A stretch of 12,699 bases of DNA from an archaeon (GTDB lineage: Archaea; Asgardarchaeota; Hermodarchaeia; Hermodarchaeales; Hermodarchaeaceae): contig JABXGS010000118.1 of assembly GCA_016550425.1 (NCBI GenBank), positions 1 to 12,699 on the forward strand, read 5' to 3'. Positions 6,608 to 12,699 of the stretch are shown piece after piece. The notes beneath the pieces are model-generated. The model ran no database searches and was not told the origin of the DNA. It worked only from the letters and a program-made list of their open reading frames with translations. Positions within the stretch are counted from its first letter, which is position 1. The number at the start of each line of letters is the position of its first letter. The translations under genes were made by a program, and so were the position numbers.

Positions 6608-6700
6608 AAAAATTAGGAATTCAGGCGTTTTTGTGACCTGTGTGGGTTACAGTCATTTATAGGGGAAGCAGAGGCAATTGGCAAATACACCAATTGGAGG
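6608..6700 (+). promoter_or_regulatory. Duplicated promoter/leader element, copy 2
   Basis: This is the second copy of the element before the PPC-like gene. The core is 6629-6665 with TATA box TTTATA at 6656-6661, which puts transcription start near 6685. CAATTGG (6675-6681) and CCAATTG (6690-6696) are perfect complements and could fold into a 7-bp hairpin with an 8-nt loop, or act as a pair of binding sites. The second motif runs into GGAGG (6696-6700), the ribosome binding site, seven bases before the ATG at 6708. Confidence 0.75.
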
Positions 6701-6707
6701 CATTACT

Positions 6708-8006
6708 ATGAAATGGAAAACAGTCTTTGTGCTCTTCCTTATCACAGCTGGTTTTCTCTGCTTAAATCCACGTCAAGTAGTGCAGGGTCAACCACTCACA
6801 ATCGAAGTCACCCAAATCACCGAAGACCTTTCCTACAGGTCTCATCCCACAATTTTTGGGGATACTATCGTTTGGCAGGAAGGTATCGGTTTGGATTGGG
6901 ATATTGTGGTTCATGATTTGGAGTCAGGTTCAACCCTGCCACTCACGACCGACGACGTTCATCAATTCTATCCTGCAATCTATGACAACGTCGTGGTCTG
7001 GGAAGATTGGAGCGACCATAACATCCACATGTATGACCTAGCCACTACAACCGGGGATATCCCAGTTGATCCTAGTGATGCTAGCCAGACTCTTCCTGCA
7101 ATCTATGAAAACCGGGTTGTATGGACCGACTACCGATCGTCTCCCAAAGGCATCTATGTCTATGATCTCGCATCCAGTTCCGGAAAAACCATCGCAACTT
7201 CGACCCAAATTCAGTATCGCGCCGACATATTTGAAGACATCGTGGTCTGGGAAGACCACACAAACGGTCCCTGGGATATTTGGGGCTATGACTTGGCGAC
7301 TGACACCTCACTAATCATTACAAACGATGATGAGTATCAACTAACTCCGAAAATTTTTGGGAAATATGTTACCTTCGAAGGGCAATACTCCACTTCGTAT
7401 CCCCAAACCGGAAATGTGTGGCTCCATGATCTATCAACGGGAATCGATACGCAAATAACCTCTCACGAAGCACGACAGGGAGATCCTGCGATATATGGTG
7501 ATCGTATCGTCTGGACGGATCTCCGGAATGGTCGATCCGAAGTATACCTCTACGATCTTTCGCTCGATGTTGAAATCTTCGTAGGACATGGAAGTGAGCC
7601 AGAAATTCATGAAAATCGTATTGTGTGGACAAATGGGCGGCACATCTATCTGGGTGAAATTATTGAATCCACAATCCCCGCTACCATTGATATCGACCCC
7701 GACACTCTTAATTTGCGAAGCCAAGGAGAATGGATAACCGCTAACATTACACCACCCGAAGGCTATCTGATTACTGACATTGTCATTGCCACAATCGTTC
7801 TCGAAGGAGAAATTCCCGCAGAATGGGGTGATTTCCAAGACGGCATCCTAATGGTGAAATTCAACCGCGCGGCCGTAATAGACTACATACGAATCACCTT
7901 AGGCCTCACTGAAGGTGAGGTGACCTTGACCATCACTGGGGCAATAGCCGATACTTCATTTGAGGGCTATGATACTATCCGAGTAATATGCACTGAGAGA
8001 AGTTGA
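6708..8006 (+). CDS. Secreted seven-repeat beta-propeller protein with C-terminal archaeal surface module
   Basis: A 432-residue exported protein. Residues 1-28 are a signal peptide (MKWKTVFVLFLITAGFLCLN, likely cut near QG). Residues about 46-318 hold seven copies of a repeat of roughly 40 residues, of the form P-x-I-(F/Y)-x-(D/N)-x-(I/V)-V-W-x-(D/E)...(I/V)-x-x-(Y/H)-D-L. The repeats open at about 47, 89, 130, 172, 214, 260 and 298, the last being short. This is the pattern of TolB-like/surface beta-propellers, which usually bind proteins or glycans and are not enzymes. Residues about 324-428 (IDIDPDTLNLRSQGEWITA, then PPEGYLITDI, VKFNR, and a TLTITG strand) match a C-terminal module that I recall from Methanosarcina-type and other archaeal surface proteins. 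The ATG at 6708 is preferred over an in-frame TTG at 6678, because it starts the signal peptide and has GGAGG seven bases upstream. The phosphoesterase gene follows 65 bp later. Confidence 0.8.
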   Translation: MKWKTVFVLFLITAGFLCLNPRQVVQGQPLTIEVTQITEDLSYRSHPTIFGDTIVWQEGIGLDWDIVVHDLESGSTLPLTTDDVHQFYPAIYDNVVVWEDWSDHNIHMYDLATTTGDIPVDPSDASQTLPAIYENRVVWTDYRSSPKGIYVYDLASSSGKTIATSTQIQYRADIFEDIVVWEDHTNGPWDIWGYDLATDTSLIITNDDEYQLTPKIFGKYVTFEGQYSTSYPQTGNVWLHDLSTGIDTQITSHEARQGDPAIYGDRIVWTDLRNGRSEVYLYDLSLDVEIFVGHGSEPEIHENRIVWTNGRHIYLGEIIESTIPATIDIDPDTLNLRSQGEWITANITPPEGYLITDIVIATIVLEGEIPAEWGDFQDGILMVKFNRAAVIDYIRITLGLTEGEVTLTITGAIADTSFEGYDTIRVICTERS

Positions 8007-8065
8007 AGTAGACTAGGAATCACGTCCGTTGACAAAGATTAGAAAGATTTTTTCACCATCACTAG

Positions 8066-8085
8066 ATATGCATGTTGATGCATAT
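8066..8085 (+). promoter_or_regulatory. Perfect 20-bp inverted repeat spanning the start codons of the phosphoesterase gene
   Basis: ATATGCAT and ATGCATAT (8-4-8, loop GTTG) enclose the two in-frame ATGs at 8072 and 8078 and an out-of-frame ATG at 8068. In RNA it would fold the initiation site into a hairpin; in DNA it could be an operator. No SD motif lies upstream of it. Confidence 0.5.
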
Positions 8086-9649
8086 TCGAAGATCGGGTCT
8101 AATCCTCACCATTTCCATCATCCTAATTACTGGACTGGTGGTTAGTGGCTGGTGGATTTTCGTCCATACTATCTCAGTTCCTCAGGTGTCAGTGGAGGGG
8201 GGACATCTACTCGATAGTTCACCAGGACAGATAAGCGTCCGAGCCGACACTCCGCAGCTCAGTCTGTCACTCGGTGTCCCCAATGGAGCGATTCTGGCTA
8301 GTCAGCTTCTCACGATCCAGAATCTTGCCAGCGATCGAGTTGAGTTGCAAGCCTTGCCTCCGGGCACGCATATTGTGCATCGTGCAGCGACCTTTCTACA
8401 ACTCCGGCTTCCTTCCCTCTCAGCAGGTGTGCACCATTTGTCGTTAAGCACCCAACCAATAGATGAAAACAAGGTAACGATTGCAGTATTTGGAGATAGC
8501 CAAGGCTTCAATGAGGCGCTGGCCACAATTGTCGAGGATGTCAATCTGAGAGAGGTTGATTTTGCAGTGCACCTCGGTGATATTACCCCGTCAGGCGAGT
8601 TTAGCCAGTATGCCGCGGTGGCAGCTGTATTAGAAGAGCTGCAAGTGCCACTGTATGCGACGCCTGGGAATCATGACGTTAAGGGCAATGGGACCACCCA
8701 CTACACCCGCTATTTTGGACCACAGAATCTTGCCTTTACCTATAATGACATGTGCTTCATTAGTGTGGATTCATCTTCCCTTGGCGTGAATGCAACGCTC
8801 TTCAACTGGCTCGAAAGAGAATTACAACAAGCGGACACACGCCCCATTATCGTCTATACACATGTCCCAGCAGTTGACCCACGTCCTAGCAATGACCATG
8901 GTTTTCTAGACGGTCAGGAAGCCGATGCCTTTCTTGCCCTCATGACCCAATATCAGGTTACCTTGGTTATGAACGGGCATATCCACCTGTTTAACACTAC
9001 GGTGCATGAAGAAATTCCGTATCTCATCAGTGGCGGCGCTGGTGCGGCCCTTGTTGCCCCAGCCAGCCAAGGAGGCTTCCACCATTACGTGCTGGTCACG
9101 ATTGCCACCGAGGAAGTAACCCTAAGTCCTCAACCTGTGGAAGTCCCGCTCCTTCCTGTCGCTGTGGAACTGCGGAATGCCGCTAATTTCAGTATGACTC
9201 TGGGTCTCCATGACCTCGAAAGTCTGGCGTCGATCGAGCGCTTTGGACAATTTGAAAACCAGTACGGCAATCTTCACGGGTACGGGGTTTATCGTGGAGT
9301 CCTCGTCAGTGATCTCTTAGACCTCGTGGGAGGAATCAACTCGAATCAGGGCCTTGTTGTTAAAGCCGTTGATGAGTACCAGCAATCCTATGGGTATGCC
9401 AATGTGTATCCCAACTCCAGTTGGTACCAGCTACAAGGCGATTTCATCCTAGCCTTCCAGTACAACACTAGCCTCCCCCCTAACTGGACCGATGGGCCAC
9501 GACTCGCATTTCTCCCAGCGGATGAAACGTATTCCAACGATGATTGCACGGCGACTTCATACCCGGGTCAGGGCTGTGAGCTATATCCGTCCGCGGGCGC
9601 CCGGTGGGTACGGAATGTAATTTTACTCCAACTCATCAACAGCCCCTGA
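8072..9649 (+). CDS. Membrane-anchored calcineurin-like metallophosphoesterase with C-terminal molybdopterin-oxidoreductase-like domain
   Basis: A 525-residue protein with one N-terminal membrane anchor (about 9-31) and the rest probably outside the cell. Residues 40-132 are a beta-rich linker domain. Residues 135-345 are a calcineurin-like phosphoesterase with nearly the full metal set: GDSQ 141-144 (D142, the usual His replaced by Gln144), GD 169-170, GNHD 199-202, H264 (YTHVP) and GHIH 302-305. It should hydrolyse a phosphate ester using two metal ions; the substrate is unknown. Residues about 363-522 resemble the sulfite-oxidase-type molybdopterin-binding fold: VYRGVLVSDLLDLVGG, then LVVKAVDEYQQSYGY, FILAFQYN, and a closing ARWVRNVILLQL strand. 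The expected molybdenum-binding Cys is not seen; cysteines are only at 228, 492 and 502. This domain is therefore probably a binding module. ATG 8072 is used; ATG 8078 is equally possible. It may be cotranscribed with the propeller gene, as I see no terminator between them. Confidence 0.8.
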   Translation: MLMHIRRSGLILTISIILITGLVVSGWWIFVHTISVPQVSVEGGHLLDSSPGQISVRADTPQLSLSLGVPNGAILASQLLTIQNLASDRVELQALPPGTHIVHRAATFLQLRLPSLSAGVHHLSLSTQPIDENKVTIAVFGDSQGFNEALATIVEDVNLREVDFAVHLGDITPSGEFSQYAAVAAVLEELQVPLYATPGNHDVKGNGTTHYTRYFGPQNLAFTYNDMCFISVDSSSLGVNATLFNWLERELQQADTRPIIVYTHVPAVDPRPSNDHGFLDGQEADAFLALMTQYQVTLVMNGHIHLFNTTVHEEIPYLISGGAGAALVAPASQGGFHHYVLVTIATEEVTLSPQPVEVPLLPVAVELRNAANFSMTLGLHDLESLASIERFGQFENQYGNLHGYGVYRGVLVSDLLDLVGGINSNQGLVVKAVDEYQQSYGYANVYPNSSWYQLQGDFILAFQYNTSLPPNWTDGPRLAFLPADETYSNDDCTATSYPGQGCELYPSAGARWVRNVILLQLINSP

Positions 9650-9768
9650 CCGATTTGGATTTCATTCTTAAAATCACAGGAACCATGATAACTCGCAGAA
9701 GCTCTCAGCCATTTAGCTTCAAGTTCAGAGGTAGTAGTCTCTGTGTCTGCAACCAAACCTTTATTAAG

Positions 9769-9784
9769 TTGTTTTTCCAAACAA
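9769..9784 (+). promoter_or_regulatory. Palindrome, candidate operator of the membrane protein/regulator pair
   Basis: TTGTTT-TTCC-AAACAA is a perfect 6-4-6 inverted repeat about 18 bp upstream of the TATA-like box at 9803. The downstream gene pair encodes a winged-helix regulator, so self-control through this site is possible. The rest of the 190-bp gap from 9650 shows nothing else clear. Confidence 0.35.
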
Positions 9785-9801
9785 GTTTGAAGGGCAAACC
9801 A

Positions 9802-9809
9802 GTTTAAAC
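9802..9809 (+). promoter_or_regulatory. TATA-like box of the membrane protein/regulator operon
   Basis: GTTTAAAC centred at 9805 would place transcription start near 9830. This leaves only the AAGGTG ribosome binding site (9828-9833) before the ATG at 9840. Confidence 0.4.
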
Positions 9810-9839
9810 ACGTAGCTAAAAAAGATTAAGGTGTATAAA

Positions 9840-10523
9840 ATGGAAACCACAACGAAATTAGATGAACTCGCCCGTAAAGTTCAACGAGCCTACTATGAAG
9901 ATGGACTGGCCGATCTTTTCATGGGCATAATTTTCCTAGGCATAGCCTCCTTATGCACCCTGCTTGCGTACAATGTCACATTTTTGTGGATTATTATACT
10001 TACGCTCAATCCGTTGTTTTATCTTCCCCTCATTGAAAGAGCAAAGCAGCGATGGGTGTATCCCCGAGCGGGATATGTCAAACCCAAGCCCTATCAGAAA
10101 ATGAGTACACGCGTAGTCGTCCTTATTCTTGTCTTCGCAATTATACTGCTATTTCTCCCTCCTATGGCGTTATTTCTCCTTTCTAGTTATGCTGGGCTGT
10201 TCTTCTGGTTGATCTGGATTGCGCCTGTTACGATGAGTGTATTGATATCCATTGGACCTTTTGTCATTGCTCACAGGTACCACATCGGTCGCTACTACCT
10301 ATTCGCTTTGCTGCTTCCAGTCATCGGAGTCATCGTGCCCTGGTTAAATCTCAGCTTTCCCAGCGCTTACGCGGCATTTTTCACAACCTTGGCGATCCAA
10401 ACTGCTGTATTTGGACTCCTTGGCCTCTTGTCCGGTACGGTCCTCTTTCTCCGGTTCCTGCACCGCTATCCTGTTGAATCCATTGATCCCGCTGAAGGTG
10501 AGAATTTACATGCCTTCGCCTGA
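9840..10523 (+). CDS. Polytopic membrane protein (YEDGL/YPRxGYV type) paired with a winged-helix regulator
   Basis: A 227-residue membrane protein. A hydrophilic N-terminus (METTTKLDELARKVQRA) leads into YYEDGLADLFMG (18-29). About six or seven membrane helices follow (around 25-45, 48-66, 92-112, 116-142, 151-170 and 178-205). Between helices two and three, RWVYPRAGYVK sits in a charged loop; the tail contains FLHRYP. I recall both the YEDGL-type start and the YPRxGYV-type loop from uncharacterised bacterial and archaeal membrane proteins encoded next to winged-helix regulators; no function is known to me. A GTG at 9831 is in frame, but the GGTG there fits better as the ribosome binding site for ATG 9840. 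The stop overlaps the start of the regulator gene by 14 bp, so the two are almost certainly translationally coupled. A sensor or effector role in the membrane is inference. Confidence 0.7.
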   Translation: METTTKLDELARKVQRAYYEDGLADLFMGIIFLGIASLCTLLAYNVTFLWIIILTLNPLFYLPLIERAKQRWVYPRAGYVKPKPYQKMSTRVVVLILVFAIILLFLPPMALFLLSSYAGLFFWLIWIAPVTMSVLISIGPFVIAHRYHIGRYYLFALLLPVIGVIVPWLNLSFPSAYAAFFTTLAIQTAVFGLLGLLSGTVLFLRFLHRYPVESIDPAEGENLHAFA

Positions 10524-10833
10524 ATCCTCAACGGCACCATTCATTGAGGATGATCTTGATCCAATTGTCCATTCGCCAGCACGGCTCAAAATCTTGACCG
10601 TCCTCAAAGAAGTTGAGAGTGCGGATTTCCTGTTCATCTTACGCCGCACTGGGCTCACACGGGGAAACCTCTCCTCCCACCTAAGCAAGCTGGAAACCGC
10701 CAGCTATGTCAGCATCACCAAAGAATTTATTGATAAAATTCCCCACACCCTCATCCAACTCACCCAAGAAGGAAGAACTGCTTTAGAGCGGTATCGTCTG
10801 CAGATGTTACAGAAACTCGAACAAATAAAATGA
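10510..10833 (+). CDS. Winged-helix DNA-binding transcriptional regulator (ArsR/MarR-like, HTH_27 type)
   Basis: A 107-residue protein made of one winged helix-turn-helix. DPIVHSPARLKILTVLKEVESADF (17-40) is the first helix pair. LRRTGLTRGNLSSHLSKLETASYVSI (44-69) is the helix-turn-helix with recognition helix RGNLSSHLSKLE. KEFIDKIPHTLIQLTQEGRTALERY (71-95) forms the wing and last helices. This layout fits the small HTH_27 (PF13601) regulators, which bind DNA as dimers. ATG 10510 is chosen over the longer open frame because AAGGTGA lies seven bases upstream and the text before it is coded by the preceding gene in another frame. It overlaps that gene by 14 bp. The natural guess is that it controls its own operon through the palindrome at 9769-9784. 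No ligand-binding domain or metal-binding Cys/His cluster is present. Confidence 0.85.
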   Translation: MPSPESSTAPFIEDDLDPIVHSPARLKILTVLKEVESADFLFILRRTGLTRGNLSSHLSKLETASYVSITKEFIDKIPHTLIQLTQEGRTALERYRLQMLQKLEQIK

Positions 10834-10921
10834 GACCCAATAACGTAAACTAATGTGTTCTTCACGTCTTCTGCCCAGATTAGCTTCTTTTGTTCGGAGC
10901 TTTGTTTCAATCAGAGATAAT

Positions 10922-11995
10922 TCAAAGGGCGGTAAGTACGTAAGAGAGAGTGATTTGATATATTCCCCAAAAGCAGATTGCCAGAACTGCTGAGACAGGA
11001 ACAGTGAGAAGAGAGGTTAAGATTAGTTTTCGTAAAACTCGTTTATTTGAGGGGACTTGATTTGCCATATTTGCGCCAATTATCGATGTTATTAGAATGT
11101 GTGTTGCAGCGAGAGGAATCCCCATTATAGTACCTACTAACAGCACAATTGCCCCTGCTGTTGCCGATGAAAAACTCGCACTGGGACGTAACTCGGTCAA
11201 CTCAACTCCCACCGTCTTAACTACGCGGCGTCCCAAAATGATTAATCCTATACCCATACCCAACCCGCCAAGGAACAACAATAATGAAAAAGCGGGGGGT
11301 GCCATGAAAAAAATCGTTAGCAAACCTATCGCCTTAGCCACATCATTTCCTCCCCGACTCAAGCAGATGATAATGATCATCACCAGGAGCAACACGCCAA
11401 AGATTTGCTCTTTTCGCTGTACATCAGCTAATCCTCGGCTCTTCATTAGAACTGATCGCCGAACGAACCATTGGAGAAAATATGCGATTGCTAAACTAAG
11501 AATCGGACTCAGGACCCAGCCAAGAATTATGATGGAGACGGTGTCCCACCGAACCAAGGGCGTACCCAAACCCAACGTTCCTAAAAGTCCAATCCCAATG
11601 ATGCCTCCAACAATTGAATGAGTCGCGGAAATCGGATAACCACGGGACGCACTGAATAGCATCCACACGATGATAGCTAGCGAAATAACAAACACGAGGT
11701 CGACAGAAAGCGGTTGGGTGACCATCTCTGCCCCTATCGTTGTGCTCACTCCCTGACCCAATACCACTGCTCCAATGATCAATAGGATGCCGCCTAATAT
11801 TACCGCGTTCCTCGACGAAAGCACTTTTGCGCCTACCAGGCTGGCCATTGTGCTATCATTAGATCCAATCGCGAAGGCTGTAATAAATGCCAGAATGAGC
11901 AATACAATGATGGGAAGGGTGAGGGTAACGAATAACAAGAGGACGGAGTCTCCAATAGTGTGGTAACATTGACGAGTACTAGGCTTGCCAGCCAA
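10922..11995 (-). CDS. PHO4/Pit-family inorganic phosphate permease
   Basis: A protein of up to 357 residues, about ten membrane helices, that would move phosphate across the membrane using an ion gradient. Both halves of the internally repeated Pit fold are present. The first has AIGSND at 42-47, VGAKVLSSRNA at 54-64 and GYPISATHS at 119-127. The second has GGNDVAKAIG at 215-224 and GIPLAATH at 292-299. The paired (G)xND and P-x-(S/A)-x-TH motifs are the family signature; the second TH motif has Ala where Ser or Thr is more usual. Residues 178-196 form the basic central loop. The start is uncertain: no in-frame ATG exists near the N-terminus. TTG 11995 gives the longest frame but lies inside a palindrome that probably contains the TATA box, so TTG 11938 (residue 20), with GGAG upstream, may be the true start. 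Phosphate is the usual substrate; sulfate relatives exist. Confidence 0.85.
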   Translation of the reverse strand: MAGKPSTRQCYHTIGDSVLLLFVTLTLPIIVLLILAFITAFAIGSNDSTMASLVGAKVLSSRNAVILGGILLIIGAVVLGQGVSTTIGAEMVTQPLSVDLVFVISLAIIVWMLFSASRGYPISATHSIVGGIIGIGLLGTLGLGTPLVRWDTVSIIILGWVLSPILSLAIAYFLQWFVRRSVLMKSRGLADVQRKEQIFGVLLLVMIIIICLSRGGNDVAKAIGLLTIFFMAPPAFSLLLFLGGLGMGIGLIILGRRVVKTVGVELTELRPSASFSSATAGAIVLLVGTIMGIPLAATHILITSIIGANMANQVPSNKRVLRKLILTSLLTVPVSAVLAICFWGIYQITLSYVLTAL

Positions 11996-12013
11996 CTATA
12001 TAAATTATATAGT
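11995..12013 (-). promoter_or_regulatory. 19-bp perfect palindrome over the TATA region of the Pit gene
   Basis: ACTATATAAATTATATAGT is a perfect 9-1-9 palindrome and contains good TATA-box matches on both strands. As a TATA box it would start transcription near 11978-11985, inside the longest Pit reading frame. A regulator bound here would block TBP. The flanking text to about 12030 is very AT-rich, so part of the symmetry could be chance. Confidence 0.5.
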
Positions 12014-12147
12014 ATATCAATTTTACATAAATTCCCAGCAGTTTTCTCAAAGACCCAAAAATGACCTGCTATTTGTTAAAATGTAGTCTTTGAACTGAAC
12101 CCAAATTTGTTAATGACACTGGTTTACCCAGATGGTGAGAACGCAGG

Positions 12148-12699
12148 TTAGGTTTGTTCATTGATAGTCGCTTGCGTAGTTTCGAGTTGGGGTGATGGGG
12201 GTTGGAATTGATAGTGCCTGGCAAAATAGATGAACAATGCAGTTAGAGTTATCACGTACGCAGTAATCTCGATCAGTGACGGATTCCCATTATATCCTAC
12301 CAGCCCTTTCAACACTAATCCGAGGGGGCTGTTTTCAGAGAGTATGAAATTAATGTCCCAAACATGCTCAATGAGAATTGGAACGACTCCTGCCTCTTGT
12401 AATTCATGAATGCCGTAAGCAATCATTCCGGCAGCAAAGAAGATAAGAAAAATACTGGTGATTCGAAAGAACGTTCGGAGACTGAATTGTTTTGTTCCAG
12501 CAAAATAGATGTAGGCAATCCCAATTGCCACTGCAAAACCTAAGAAGGCCCCGAGCCAAATCGCGCCTTCACTAAGGGGCAGTACAGCGAGGAACAGTAC
12601 GGTCTCCACACCTTCCCGAAGCACAGCTATGAAAACAATCATGAAGATCCCAAGCGTGGCAGTCATTGTTGCGGCGGTTTTCTGTTCGAGTTCCATTTG
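12148..12699 (-). CDS. FTR1/EfeU-type iron permease, 3' part (runs off the window)
   Basis: The frame is open at the window edge and ends at TAA 12148-12150, leaving 184 codons including one before the ATG at 12696. IFMIVFIAVLREGVETVLFL contains the REGxE iron-binding motif. GIHELQEAG (residues about 95-103 counted from that ATG) is a second conserved acidic motif of the family. Four or five membrane helices are visible (about 13-37, 43-66, 76-96 and 158-180). FTR1/EfeU proteins normally have two REGxE motifs, the first at the very N-terminus. The one seen here, preceded by a charged stretch (MELEQKTAATMTATL), looks like the second, so I expect the gene to continue beyond base 12699 and ATG 12696 to be internal. 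Function: uptake of ferric or ferrous iron across the membrane. It has the same direction as the Pit gene, 152 bp upstream of it. Confidence 0.8.
   Translation of the reverse strand, partial: QMELEQKTAATMTATLGIFMIVFIAVLREGVETVLFLAVLPLSEGAIWLGAFLGFAVAIGIAYIYFAGTKQFSLRTFFRITSIFLIFFAAGMIAYGIHELQEAGVVPILIEHVWDINFILSENSPLGLVLKGLVGYNGNPSLIEITAYVITLTALFIYFARHYQFQPPSPQLETTQATINEQT

Noticed and set aside
6678..6707. TTG start ten codons before the propeller gene ATG
   Set aside because: It lies inside the leader hairpin motif, close to or before the predicted transcription start, and the signal peptide starts at ATG 6708 with GGAGG in place.
7038..7838. Minus-strand open frames opposite the beta-propeller gene
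   Set aside because: They mirror the codon bias of the real gene, lack SD motifs and have no coherent domain.
11097..11621. 174-residue plus-strand open frame opposite the Pit gene
   Set aside because: It is antisense to conserved Pit transmembrane and TH motifs; its composition (many Ile, Pro, Arg, Asn) is that of a reversed membrane gene.
1..12699. CRISPR array, tRNA/rRNA gene, insertion sequence or prophage
   Set aside because: No regularly spaced repeat, cloverleaf-like RNA, transposase or phage gene was seen on either strand; the only multi-copy noncoding sequence found is the two-copy promoter element.

Overview
This window looks archaeal. Genes are preceded by TATA-like boxes about 25 to 45 bp or more upstream rather than by bacterial -35/-10 pairs. 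Several starts have GGAGG or GGTGA Shine-Dalgarno (SD) motifs that match an archaeal 16S rRNA tail. Several proteins are of kinds common in archaea: a FTR1-type permease, a PHO4/Pit-type carrier, a DUF6159-like membrane protein, and surface proteins rich in N-glycosylation sequons. The style (large secreted single-copy proteins, roomy intergenic regions, a NuoD/hydrogenase-like subunit) fits an Asgard or related uncultured archaeon, but that is inference; no rRNA or other taxonomic marker is present. I see no tRNA, rRNA, CRISPR array, insertion sequence or phage gene.

Layout. 1-456 is the C-terminal end of a NuoD / group 4 [NiFe]-hydrogenase large-subunit homologue whose last metal-binding motif is degenerate. 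It converges on a GNAT acetyltransferase with a TPR-like tail (590-1702, minus); an inverted repeat between them may terminate both. A DUF6159-like polytopic membrane protein (2015-3409, plus) follows. Next come two minus-strand genes, a membrane-anchored glycoprotein-like surface protein (3490-4314) and a seven-TM protein (4523-5254), separated by an intrinsic terminator. From 5545 to 9649 three plus-strand exported proteins are lined up: a PPC-like secreted protein, a seven-repeat beta-propeller protein, and a membrane-anchored metallophosphoesterase carrying a C-terminal molybdopterin-oxidoreductase-like domain. A coupled membrane protein/winged-helix regulator pair (9840-10833) follows. 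On the minus strand lie a Pit-type phosphate permease (10922-11995) and the 3' part of an FTR1-type iron permease (12148-12699).

How they may work together. Most of the window serves the cell envelope: exported, anchored or polytopic proteins plus two ion permeases. The clearest sign of shared control is a duplicated promoter and 5' leader of about 90-105 bp placed before both the PPC-like gene and the beta-propeller gene, although the proteins are unrelated. Each copy ends in a pair of CAATTG-core motifs that can form a hairpin next to the ribosome binding site. Separate perfect palindromes sit at four other gene starts: around the start codons of the phosphoesterase, over the TATA region of the Pit gene, on both sides of the TATA box of the surface-protein gene, and upstream of the regulator pair. 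They are candidate operators or RNA structures.
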